Made by a program: the position numbers and the translations under genes | In this document: in pieces, positions 8,390-15,949 of the stretch | Position numbering within the stretch: the first letter of the stretch is position 1 | How the letters are laid out: each line of letters begins with the position of its first letter | Notes under the pieces: generated by a model | Seen by the model: only the letters and a program-made list of their open reading frames with translations | Told to the model about the DNA's origin: nothing | Database searches by the model: none | NCBI GenBank assembly: GCA_028693555.1 | Contig: JAQUVD010000019.1 | Location: 1-64,000, forward strand | From: Hespellia sp. | Lineage (GTDB): Bacteria > Bacillota > Clostridia > Lachnospirales > Lachnospiraceae | Length of the DNA: 64,000 nucleotides | Reading direction: 5' to 3'

Positions 8390-10189
8390 CTATTTTTCTT
8401 CTAACGTGACTTCATTCGCCGGAATTATAAACTTCTTCAAATACTCCTGCATATTCTGATTATACGCATATACATAACAGCCCTTTATTCCACGAGCTAA
8501 AATAGTAGTATATGTATTAATAATTAACTTTTTTAAGGTTTCCTCGTCTGTTCTCGCTTTTACTTTCGAATCTTTGTATTCATCCAAATTGATAACAATT
8601 GAATTAGTTTCAAAATCATAATCAATTTCTTTTCCAAAAATAACTCCAACATAATTCATATCATATCCTTGTGTAGTATGGATACATCCAATTGTACAAT
8701 GCGAATCCTGTCTAGTAACCCATGACTCATTGGTTAAATTCCAAATGAACTTATGCTTCTCAATCAGAATGTCATACTCACCATTTTTCACGAGTAAATC
8801 GTAACATGACATATCATCTTTCGGTTTATTCTTCTGTTTTGTTTTCCATTCCCACGAAAGACCTGCAACGGTCTTGCACAAACCCATTTCGTCATCTTTT
8901 TTCCGAACAGTTTCCACGAGATGTTCTACGTCGTCAAAAATCATGAAATCGTAATTCTCCATATTTTCACGTTCTTTTCGTCTGCATGCCATTACATCCT
9001 TAATATACTGTAGATAAGTATCTCCACCCTCGCATCTCATCTGAGTTTCAAGAGTATGTTCATTTGTTTTATAATTATACTTTGCCAAAGTGTCTTTGTA
9101 ATCTTCATGTGAAATATCTGAAGACTTAACACTCTGAGTTTCATCATAAAAAAGAATAATATGTCTTGCTGATTTCAGAACCCATTCCAGCTGATTCGTT
9201 TCCATTGGATCTAAATCTAATGCTCGACTGGTATCATCAAATGGTTTATAGCCAGTAAGATTTTTACGTTTTGATAATCTATGTGACTCATCAACAAATA
9301 AAATATCATAATCGTTCTTTATCACATGAGTTGGGCCAATGACCATTTCACTTACCAGCCCATTACCACACGCTTTGAAAACCTTTTGAACTGTTCGTCT
9401 TATCCCTGGCATTGGAAATACAAAGCCAATTTTAAAGGGGTTTCCACCTCTTTCAGTTAAAATGTAATTTTTTAATCTTAATAATGTATTTCTCTTATTC
9501 TCATCTATATCATCCTCAAAATTATCTGATTTTACATTCAACAAACTATCATCAATATTGATTGCATTCACTAACGAATTAATAATACTGATTGCAAGTA
9601 CTGTTTTTCCTGTACCTGCACAACCATGTACCAGGCTCACACCATTTATTTCTCTTGAAAAACTATCAATGATTTCGTTAATAACATTAATACTGACCTC
9701 ATTCTGTTCTCCTGTAAGAGCGTTATATGGAGAAAATTTAAAAATATTTTTATTCTCAATTATTTCAAGAGAATTTTTAGCCAGATTTCTATCAATCATT
9801 TCTTTCCAAATAACCATAAACTGATTTCGATAAAACTTTCTCTGATAATAATCGTGTATAGCCTGCTGTCCCTTGTTCTTATTCATTATATTTTTAAATC
9901 TACCATCGACTGAGCAATATTTAATCAAACGCTGCTCATAATCTAAAATAACCGACTTATTAAAACGACCATCAAAAACAATCTCTATAACTTTCAGATT
10001 CTTCTTTTCTTCATTTTTCAAATGTTGATCCATTCGAGTAGCAGCACTTGTTGTTTCCCCTATATAGAGATTATTATCATCGTGAATAAGATAAACTACA
10101 GGCCAGTTAGTTCCCTTTGTTGTCTCCTTCAATTTTTGCAATCCACTCTCATTAAATGCGAATTCTTGTATTTCATTCATGACGGGCAT
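8390..10189 (-). CDS. GIY-YIG nuclease fused to DUF2075 helicase-like ATPase
   Basis: This 599-residue protein starts with a GIY-YIG domain: VVYLIHDDNNLYIGE at residues 31-45, then Arg near 52 and a downstream Glu in LDYEQRLI. A DUF2075/Schlafen-like P-loop ATPase follows, with Walker A GCAGTGKT (189-196), Walker B ILFVDESHRL (296-305) and later GCIHTTQGYDMNYVGVIFG, the DUF2075 hallmark near residue 495. Such fusions are found in bacterial defence contexts. It probably translocates on nucleic acid and cuts it. It lies 17 bp after the MazG-like gene and GAGGTG precedes its ATG, so the two are co-transcribed. Confidence 0.85.
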   Translation of the reverse strand: MPVMNEIQEFAFNESGLQKLKETTKGTNWPVVYLIHDDNNLYIGETTSAATRMDQHLKNEEKKNLKVIEIVFDGRFNKSVILDYEQRLIKYCSVDGRFKNIMNKNKGQQAIHDYYQRKFYRNQFMVIWKEMIDRNLAKNSLEIIENKNIFKFSPYNALTGEQNEVSINVINEIIDSFSREINGVSLVHGCAGTGKTVLAISIINSLVNAINIDDSLLNVKSDNFEDDIDENKRNTLLRLKNYILTERGGNPFKIGFVFPMPGIRRTVQKVFKACGNGLVSEMVIGPTHVIKNDYDILFVDESHRLSKRKNLTGYKPFDDTSRALDLDPMETNQLEWVLKSARHIILFYDETQSVKSSDISHEDYKDTLAKYNYKTNEHTLETQMRCEGGDTYLQYIKDVMACRRKERENMENYDFMIFDDVEHLVETVRKKDDEMGLCKTVAGLSWEWKTKQKNKPKDDMSCYDLLVKNGEYDILIEKHKFIWNLTNESWVTRQDSHCTIGCIHTTQGYDMNYVGVIFGKEIDYDFETNSIVINLDEYKDSKVKARTDEETLKKLIINTYTTILARGIKGCYVYAYNQNMQEYLKKFIIPANEVTLEEK

Positions 10190-10206
10190 AACGGCACCTC
10201 ACATTA

Positions 10207-10539
10207 TTACAATTTATTGTACTTATCGCTCTTTCCTTTTGCTTTTTCAACTGGATATTTTTCATCATTACGCCTGATTTTCTCTTGTACTATTTCATCC
10301 AGATTTAACCCGCATACATCCGCCATCAAAACACAATAATTAATGACATCTGCAAGTTCTTCTTTTATTTTCTCGATTTTCTTGTCAGAAGAAGTATCGG
10401 CACCACTCCATTGAAAAACTTCTAATAATTCTGATGCCTCTAAAGAGATTGAAATTGCTAAATCTTTTGGATTATGAAATTGTTTCCAATCTCTGTCATC
10501 TCTAAATTTCAAAATTTGATTAATTGTTTCCTGTGTCAT
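10207..10539 (-). CDS. MazG-like nucleotide pyrophosphohydrolase
   Basis: This 110-residue protein is a compact MazG-like enzyme of the all-alpha NTP-pyrophosphatase fold. The metal-binding acids appear in EASELLEVFQW (residues 34-44) and KEELADVINYC (59-69). These enzymes hydrolyse (d)NTPs to the monophosphate and pyrophosphate. It is the first gene of the operon leading into the GIY-YIG/DUF2075 and endonuclease genes; a GGAG stands ten bases ahead of the ATG. In this context it may alter the nucleotide pool during phage infection, which is inference. Confidence 0.87.
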   Translation of the reverse strand: MTQETINQILKFRDDRDWKQFHNPKDLAISISLEASELLEVFQWSGADTSSDKKIEKIKEELADVINYCVLMADVCGLNLDEIVQEKIRRNDEKYPVEKAKGKSDKYNKL

Positions 10540-10727
10540 ATTGTTTATTCTCCATCCTTCTAATTTCAGGTATATATTTGTTATAGCGTAGTGCCATATT
10601 CATACCTTTCTCTAATAAATCATCAATATCTATACTGTGCAATAATAACTATTATATTATATCACTCGCCCTAAATTCATTCAATTAAAACAACTCTTAT
10701 TGCATTTGATTGGTAGGCATTGCGCTA

Positions 10728-10797
10728 GAGGTAGATAGCTTCTGTTGGGGCGTAAGCATAAATTCAAACGCTGTGGGTTCGAATCCCGCCTACCTCA
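10728..10797 (+). tRNA. tRNA-like sequence, probably degenerate
   Basis: The 3' half is a good T-arm (GTGGG-TTCGAAT-CCCGC) followed by CTACCTC and A, and this pairs perfectly with GAGGTAG at 10728. The span is only 70 bases. Position 8 is not U, the D-arm is poor, and no normal 5-bp anticodon stem with a 7-base loop can be drawn. It is either a decayed tRNA or a tRNA-like end used as an integration target. Confidence 0.4.
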
Positions 10798-10807
10798 TTT
10801 TGAAGCT

Positions 10808-10860
10808 TTCGTCAAGATTCGTCAAAGAGTGCCGTGACATATAAATAGTATTTTTATCAT
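10808..10860 (-). repeat. Cassette repeat copy R5, short form
   Basis: It retains the tandem pair, here TTCGTCAAGA / TTCGTCAAAG, and the end TGCCGTGACATATAAATAGT plus ATTTTTATC. The middle section of R1-R3 is absent. It begins 11 bases after the tRNA-like sequence. Confidence 0.65.
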
Positions 10861-11029
10861 GGTTTTTTTGTTTGTTTTTATGTTATAAATCAAAGCCAAG
10901 CAAATTCAATGCAACAAAAAAATATATCCACCGGAAGCTGAAGATAATACTTTCTAGAGAACTTATTTATAAACTCAGATATTGGGCATCTTATTATTGC
11001 TTTTTCCAGTCATGATTTATTGAATTAGT

Positions 11030-11290
11030 ACTCCAATCTATTTTCATCCAGCACAACTCTTTCACCCCATCATGACATGACCATTGTCATCACGTCTTGG
11101 CTTCATGCTTTTTTCTACCAGAAGTAGCTTCTTAAAAAAATCATTTGCTTTTCATAGCTGTCACGAATCCGCTTCCATGCTCTGCCATATCTTCGTCTGG
11201 TATCTGGATTGCGTCCGTACTTTTCATACTGACTGTTCCTTTCATCATATTTTTTGTCAGTAAAAAACGAGAGTTCCTTTGCTTTTACCA
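11030..11290 (-). pseudogene. DUF4143 ATPase 3' fragment joined to HNH-type fragment
   Basis: Bases 11036-11150 closely match the last codons of the ATPase gene at 4562-5863, including the PRRDDNGHVM-like end. Immediately upstream on the minus strand the reading YDERNSQYEKYGRNPDTRR followed by RYGRAWKRIRDSYE matches the N-terminal part of phage-type HNH endonucleases. Neither part has a start or an active site, so this is a junction of two gene fragments. Confidence 0.6.
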
Positions 11291-11326
11291 TTCAAATCAT
11301 ATATCTTAACATCAAATGCTTGCAAT

Positions 11327-12112
11327 TTATACCTCTTTTCTCGCTTGATAATTTGCCATTATTATTTCACCAATTTTAATATTGGGATTCAGATAGTGCT
11401 TGTTTGGATTCTTTTCCTTCAATTCGACAAATTTAATTGCCTTCATGGGGCAGGCATGGATACAGGCTAAGCAACCCTCGCATACAGTATAATCATATGA
11501 TATTCTCCCATTCTCACTGGATATACAGCCCTTTGGGCAAACCTTTATACAGGTTTTGCAATTTACACAATTTTCATCCACTTTATACAAAGGATTCTCC
11601 CCGGATGGTTCGATCTTTCCTGTTCTCTCCAAATAAATCCTATGCTGTTCTTTATCTATATTGGATGCCTGTTGAATATATCTTTTCTCTTTAGCTATAT
11701 CTGCTTTTATAAGTGCAATATGTTTCTCAACCTCTTTTTCTTCATCCATAAGAAGCTGCTCTTCTATGTCAAATCCCGGCAATGCATTATCCACCATGAT
11801 AATTGAATTAATATAATCTGCTTTTTTTCCAATCCCTTCCAAATATTCCTGTGTTAGTTCTGCACATCCCCCATGATGAAATCCATATGTTGAAATAATA
11901 AAAAAATAATTGGTGTCAAATTCTGAGTTTTTAATAAATGCTTTCACTATACCGGGGACTTCATGCCCGAACGTCGGACAGACAATACCAATTTGCTTTG
12001 CTGAATACTCTCTTCTTGATTTTTTCATTTCCTGCGGTATACTAAAGATTTCTTCCTCTAGCTGTTTTGCTACATAAAGACTATTTCCTGTTGCCGTAAA
12101 ATAAAATATCAT
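11327..12112 (-). CDS. EFR1-type flavodoxin/ferredoxin protein
   Basis: The roughly 261-residue protein begins with a flavodoxin-like domain (MIFYFTATGNSLYVAKQL). It ends with a bacterial two-[4Fe-4S] ferredoxin domain: CVNCKTCIKVCPKGC at about 184-198 and CEGCLACIHACP at about 211-222. This is the EFR1 family common in Clostridia, presumably an electron carrier or NAD(P)H-independent reductase. The start at 12112 has an AGGTGAG upstream; an alternative start at 12133 overlaps the Crp/Fnr stop. Either way it is translationally close to the regulator gene. Confidence 0.85.
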   Translation of the reverse strand: MIFYFTATGNSLYVAKQLEEEIFSIPQEMKKSRREYSAKQIGIVCPTFGHEVPGIVKAFIKNSEFDTNYFFIISTYGFHHGGCAELTQEYLEGIGKKADYINSIIMVDNALPGFDIEEQLLMDEEKEVEKHIALIKADIAKEKRYIQQASNIDKEQHRIYLERTGKIEPSGENPLYKVDENCVNCKTCIKVCPKGCISSENGRISYDYTVCEGCLACIHACPMKAIKFVELKEKNPNKHYLNPNIKIGEIIMANYQARKEV

Positions 12113-12129
12113 AATTATTCTCACCTTTA

Positions 12130-12708
12130 TCATATATCTTTTAATGTTCTGCGAATTCTAGACAGCGATTGTGGTGCAATTCCAAGATATGTTGCAATCA
12201 ATTGCTGGCTCACCCTGCCCTCAAGGCTGGGGAAGTTCTCTCGAAACGCCAGATAACGTTCTGTTGCGGATTTTGTCACGGAAGAAGTCTCTTTTTCATT
12301 TTTTAGATTAATTGCATTTTCCAACATATTCACATAAAACAGCAGAATTCCCGGTTCTTTTTTCATATAATTCATCAGGCGTTCCCGATTCAATTCCAAT
12401 ATCCGACAAGTTTCCAGTGTTTCAAATTCACAGGTATGTGTTTTCTCCATAGTCAGGAAATCACCATTGTAGATAGAACCTTCTGAAATGAAAATATGTG
12501 TAACATCATTCCCTTCCATATCAAGATAAAAGCCACGAATGATTCCTGATACTAAAAGAAAAACTCTATGTTCTGTATTCAATAGCGTTTTTTTAGCATA
12601 CTCTTTGATCATACATCCTTCTGCCATTTTCCAAAATACCTCCGGAGGAAAGTATTTTTCATTCTTTTTCAGAAATTGAGCTATGCTTTTCCTGTCCTCT
12701 TCTCTCAT
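12130..12708 (-). CDS. Crp/Fnr-family transcriptional regulator
   Basis: This 192-residue protein has a cyclic-nucleotide-binding-like beta-roll (about residues 25-115, including LLNTEHRVFLLVSGIIRGFYL) and a C-terminal helix-turn-helix (VSQQLIATYLGIAPQSLSRI, 167-186). It belongs to the short Crp/Fnr class whose members often lack cysteine clusters, and none is visible. It is co-transcribed with the ferredoxin protein and probably controls this two-gene unit. The ATG follows a GGTGGAACATG context and is acceptable. Confidence 0.85.
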   Translation of the reverse strand: MREEDRKSIAQFLKKNEKYFPPEVFWKMAEGCMIKEYAKKTLLNTEHRVFLLVSGIIRGFYLDMEGNDVTHIFISEGSIYNGDFLTMEKTHTCEFETLETCRILELNRERLMNYMKKEPGILLFYVNMLENAINLKNEKETSSVTKSATERYLAFRENFPSLEGRVSQQLIATYLGIAPQSLSRIRRTLKDI

Positions 12709-12764
12709 GTTCCACCTCTCGACTTTCTTTTTGTATTGTATACGTTCCTTTCACTCTAAATATA

Positions 12765-13748
12765 TCACATGTCAAACTTTATATTTGTAAGTTCTTCACT
12801 CAATTTCCAAAGTTGATCCGCATTTCTGGTATCAACAGCCCATCTTCTTACACCATTTCGCTGTGGATAATCATCTGCAACCAATTCTGCAATATTACAA
12901 TTTTCGCAATATACTCCACCTATTTTTTTTAATTCTTTACTAACTGCACACCATACCAACGTTGCTGCTCCTTCCGGAATCGTTTTGAACTCAATCATCT
13001 GTTCATCTGCAACTGGTTTTCCGTCTTGACCTATAACAGGTCTTGCTACTCGCTCCTCCATTGGAATATCTCTGGTTAAATCCGTTGTCGGAACACATCC
13101 TGGATGAACAGCATAACTTCTAACCCCATATTTTTTTGCTCTTTCATCCAACCCTATTGCAAATAAGGCGTTTGCGGTTTTTGCCTGTGCATAAGCATCA
13201 AACTTATCGTATTTATGTTCCAAATAATTTGGATCATCAAAATGTATCCCTCCAAGTCGATGTGCAAGTGAGGAAACAGATATCACTCTTGCATCTCTTG
13301 CTTTTTTTAATGCAGGCCACAGTCTTGCACTTAATTGATAATGTCCAAGATAGTCCGTAGAAAATTGTGATTCATATCCTCTGGAATCTCGTCGTAGAGG
13401 GGTATACATAATTCCAGCACATAAAATCAAAATATCCAAGGTTCTTCCTGAATCGAGAAATTCATCTGCAAACTGATCTATAGAGCCTGAATCCATCAAA
13501 TCCAGAATCTCCACCTCTACCTGATCGAATCCCTTAAGATTTTCTATTGCTTTCGTCTGTGTCCGAGCCGGCACAACAACAGTCGCTCCAGCCTTTGTCA
13601 TAACCCTTGTTATCTCAAGACCTATTCCGGAATACCCTCCCGTGATAATAACTGTTTTACCATTCATATCATAACCTTGAATTACCTCTTCTGCGGTTGT
13701 GTGAATATCAAATTCATTTTTTATCGGTCTTTGTAAATTGCTTATCAT
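12765..13748 (-). CDS. Short-chain dehydrogenase/reductase
   Basis: This 327-residue protein has the classical SDR features: a TGGYSGIG cofactor loop (residues 36-43), NAG-equivalent LCAGIMY near 112, catalytic Ser in VISVSSLAHR and YAQAK with the catalytic Tyr/Lys near 187-191. Its length and the PGCVPTTDL segment resemble the retinol-dehydrogenase-like group. An AAAGGAG lies nine bases before the ATG. The substrate cannot be told from sequence. It is transcribed separately, with a 280-bp upstream gap. Confidence 0.88.
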   Translation of the reverse strand: MISNLQRPIKNEFDIHTTAEEVIQGYDMNGKTVIITGGYSGIGLEITRVMTKAGATVVVPARTQTKAIENLKGFDQVEVEILDLMDSGSIDQFADEFLDSGRTLDILILCAGIMYTPLRRDSRGYESQFSTDYLGHYQLSARLWPALKKARDARVISVSSLAHRLGGIHFDDPNYLEHKYDKFDAYAQAKTANALFAIGLDERAKKYGVRSYAVHPGCVPTTDLTRDIPMEERVARPVIGQDGKPVADEQMIEFKTIPEGAATLVWCAVSKELKKIGGVYCENCNIAELVADDYPQRNGVRRWAVDTRNADQLWKLSEELTNIKFDM

Positions 13749-14030
13749 AATATAAACTCCTTTCAGATGATTAATATTTGTTATATGTCAAATATATCAT
13801 TCTAAAAAAAAGTTGCATTAACACAGGTTCATTAAAACATCACCTTTTAGTATTTGTTGAAGAATTGTGTAAATTTACCGTAACCACACTCATAACCTGG
13901 AAAGGAAAATATTTTGTAGTGAGCACTTCTTGATGCACCTACCCATGGAGCTACGGCTTAATTATCGGTATATATGTTTGCCCCATTTCACAGCTTCGGC
14001 TATCTGATTAAACTGGAAGATTAACAATCC
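13749..14030. other. Intergenic gap between SDR and MATE genes
   Basis: It holds the AT-rich promoter region of the dehydrogenase gene on the minus strand. Bases 13865-13990 have weak coding-like character (FNQIAEAVKWGKHIY on the minus strand), but no start, length or family match supports a gene. I see no RNA gene or clear terminator. Confidence 0.4.
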
Positions 14031-15377
14031 TCATGCAGGAGATCTTTTATATAAATGCTTCTGTTCCCTGTAAACAAGGACAATCGAAAGTATCAATGCC
14101 AACACATCACTAACCGGCTGCGCCATAAAAATACCGTTAATCCCCCAAAGCATAGAGAAGATATAAATAAACGGTATTAAGAACAGAATTTGTCTTAAAA
14201 ATGTAATCACGATTGAGGGCACAGGCTTTGCAATCGATTGAAAAAATGTCGTTACAAGCATTACAAATCCCAAGATAGGCGTGACACAAAAATTTGTTCG
14301 AAGTCCTGTAACGCCAAGCTCCAACATTTCTTCCGAGGCACCAAAGGCCATTAGAATTGCTTTTGGAAAGAACATAACAATGAACCAGATGATACAGGTA
14401 ACACCCACAGAAAAAGCCGAAGCCTGATACAAAACTGCCATAACTCTCCTATAATTTTTTGCGCCAAAATTATTGCCAATAATCGGTTGAATTCCTTGAC
14501 TGATTCCGCTTGCAGGCATTATCACAAATGTCATAATACTTGCAACAACAGCGTACACGCTGATAGCTGTATCCGATCCATACTTTCCTAATTGACTGTT
14601 ATAAACAAGACTAATGAGCCCCATAGCCATTTGTGCAATCCAAAAAGCAAAACCACAGGATACGATTTTCTTGGACAATTCAAAATCAAACGAAAATGTT
14701 TTTCTTTCAATCTCCACTTTCGTATATCCTTTGAAAACGAGGTATGCGCCAAATAATGCGGAGAGAATTTGTCCTATCACTGTCGCCCATGCCGCCCCTG
14801 TAACGCCCCAGCCCAGAACCGCCACAAACACAGCATCAAGAACAATGTTCGTTACAGCACCGATACCAGTGACGCACATCCCCAGAATCGGCTTCCCGGA
14901 AACGCGCACAAAATCACAGAAAACCTGTGTAAGTCCTTGAAACAGACAGCCCAATGCAACGATCTTATAATATTCCATCGCATACGCGTATGCCGTTTCT
15001 GTCACTCCAAATATCTTGAGGATGGGATTTGCAAAAATAAGCAAAATCACAGACAGCAGTATTTCAAAAACAACTACTAATATCAATGCATTCCCAAAGG
15101 AACGGTTCATATTTTTCTGCTCACCTTTTCCTGCAAACAGGCTGAACAATGAGGAACCGCCCGCGCTGCAGGTAAGCCCGAAAGCCATCATCATATACGA
15201 AAGTGGAAAGCAGATTGATAATCCTGCTAATGCGGAAGTCCCATTAAAATTTCCTACAAATATACGATCCACAATATTATAAATCGCTGTAATCAGCAGT
15301 GAAATCGCCGCCGGAATAGAATACTTCAATATCATAGGAAATAATTTTCCTGTTGAAAAATCATTCGTTTTATTCAT
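14031..15377 (-). CDS. MATE-family efflux transporter
   Basis: This 448-residue membrane protein has about twelve hydrophobic segments. It shows MATE hallmarks such as IYNIVDRIFVGNFNG (37-51), PILGMCVTGIGAVTNIVLDA (about 165-184) and GISQGIQPIIGNNFGAKNYR (about 288-307). MATE pumps export cationic drugs or metabolites using Na+ or H+ gradients. The gene follows the MarR regulator by 77 bp on the same strand, with a MarR-like half-palindrome between them. Two further MATE genes in the window (29478-30821 and 61155-62537) are not close copies. Confidence 0.92.
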   Translation of the reverse strand: MNKTNDFSTGKLFPMILKYSIPAAISLLITAIYNIVDRIFVGNFNGTSALAGLSICFPLSYMMMAFGLTCSAGGSSLFSLFAGKGEQKNMNRSFGNALILVVVFEILLSVILLIFANPILKIFGVTETAYAYAMEYYKIVALGCLFQGLTQVFCDFVRVSGKPILGMCVTGIGAVTNIVLDAVFVAVLGWGVTGAAWATVIGQILSALFGAYLVFKGYTKVEIERKTFSFDFELSKKIVSCGFAFWIAQMAMGLISLVYNSQLGKYGSDTAISVYAVVASIMTFVIMPASGISQGIQPIIGNNFGAKNYRRVMAVLYQASAFSVGVTCIIWFIVMFFPKAILMAFGASEEMLELGVTGLRTNFCVTPILGFVMLVTTFFQSIAKPVPSIVITFLRQILFLIPFIYIFSMLWGINGIFMAQPVSDVLALILSIVLVYREQKHLYKRSPA

Positions 15378-15402
15378 TTTTTCCTCGCTTTCATTTTATA
15401 AA

Positions 15403-15416
15403 GTTAGTTTCCTAAG
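15403..15416. promoter_or_regulatory. MarR-type operator before MATE gene
   Basis: GTTAGTTTCCTAAG is a slightly imperfect copy of the CTTAGGTTCCTAAG palindrome found in the marR promoter. It lies 26 bp before the MATE start codon and suggests direct control by the neighbouring MarR protein. Confidence 0.55.
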
Positions 15417-15454
15417 TATTTGATTGAAAATGATGGATAACGCATCTGAATTTA

Positions 15455-15883
15455 TCATTCAGACAGGTTATCCATCATTTTCCTGATTACCTTGAAAAAG
15501 ACTTGTAAATCAGCTTCGGAAACATCCTTTACGAGTGTTTCCTCTAATGCAGTCAAATCCTCCACAACTTGCTGCTTATACTGCAAAGCTTTCTCCGTTA
15601 CGACAATCTTTTTCAAGCGGTTATCATAAGCAACGGGCTCACGAACGATCAGTCCATTTTTTTCCATTTGCTTTAATAATTCCGTTGCTGTAGACGGCCG
15701 GATGCTGTATTCTTCCTCAATATCTTTTTGAAATATATCTTCTGTTTGCGCAAGCAGAAAATGAAGTGTTCTTCCCTGCGATCCACTAAATTGTTTCCGT
15801 GAAGAAAGTGTATCCAGCTTCCTACGCAGCTTGTTCGAAAGCTTACCTACATACCTTGCAGCACTTCGTGTAAGTGAAATCAT
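15455..15883 (-). CDS. MarR-family transcriptional regulator
   Basis: This 142-residue protein has the MarR winged-helix core: FQKDIEEEYSIRPSTATELL as helix-turn-helix (about residues 52-71), then QMEKNGLIVREPVAYDNRLK with the wing (72-91). AGGCGG precedes the ATG by six bases. The genomic arrangement, with palindromes before its own gene and before the MATE gene, supports ligand-relieved repression of an efflux pump. Confidence 0.9.
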   Translation of the reverse strand: MISLTRSAARYVGKLSNKLRRKLDTLSSRKQFSGSQGRTLHFLLAQTEDIFQKDIEEEYSIRPSTATELLKQMEKNGLIVREPVAYDNRLKKIVVTEKALQYKQQVVEDLTALEETLVKDVSEADLQVFFKVIRKMMDNLSE

Positions 15884-15896
15884 AACGTCCGCCTTT

Positions 15897-15910
15897 CTTA
15901 GGTTCCTAAG
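15897..15910. promoter_or_regulatory. Perfect palindrome in marR promoter
   Basis: CTTAGGTTCCTAAG is a perfect 14-bp inverted repeat 14 bp before the marR start. It is the probable autoregulatory operator and matches the site at 15403. Confidence 0.65.
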
Positions 15911-15949
15911 TAATTCTATATCGAATGTTCCTATTTGTCAAGTCCGCCT

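Noticed and set aside
10990..11326. A functional gene between R5 and the ferredoxin gene
   Set aside because: All readable frames are fragments of a DUF4143 ATPase tail and an HNH protein, without start codons or active sites.
13865..13990. Possible gene relic between the dehydrogenase and MATE genes
   Set aside because: Short coding-like runs exist on the minus strand, but no start, stop pattern or family match was convincing.
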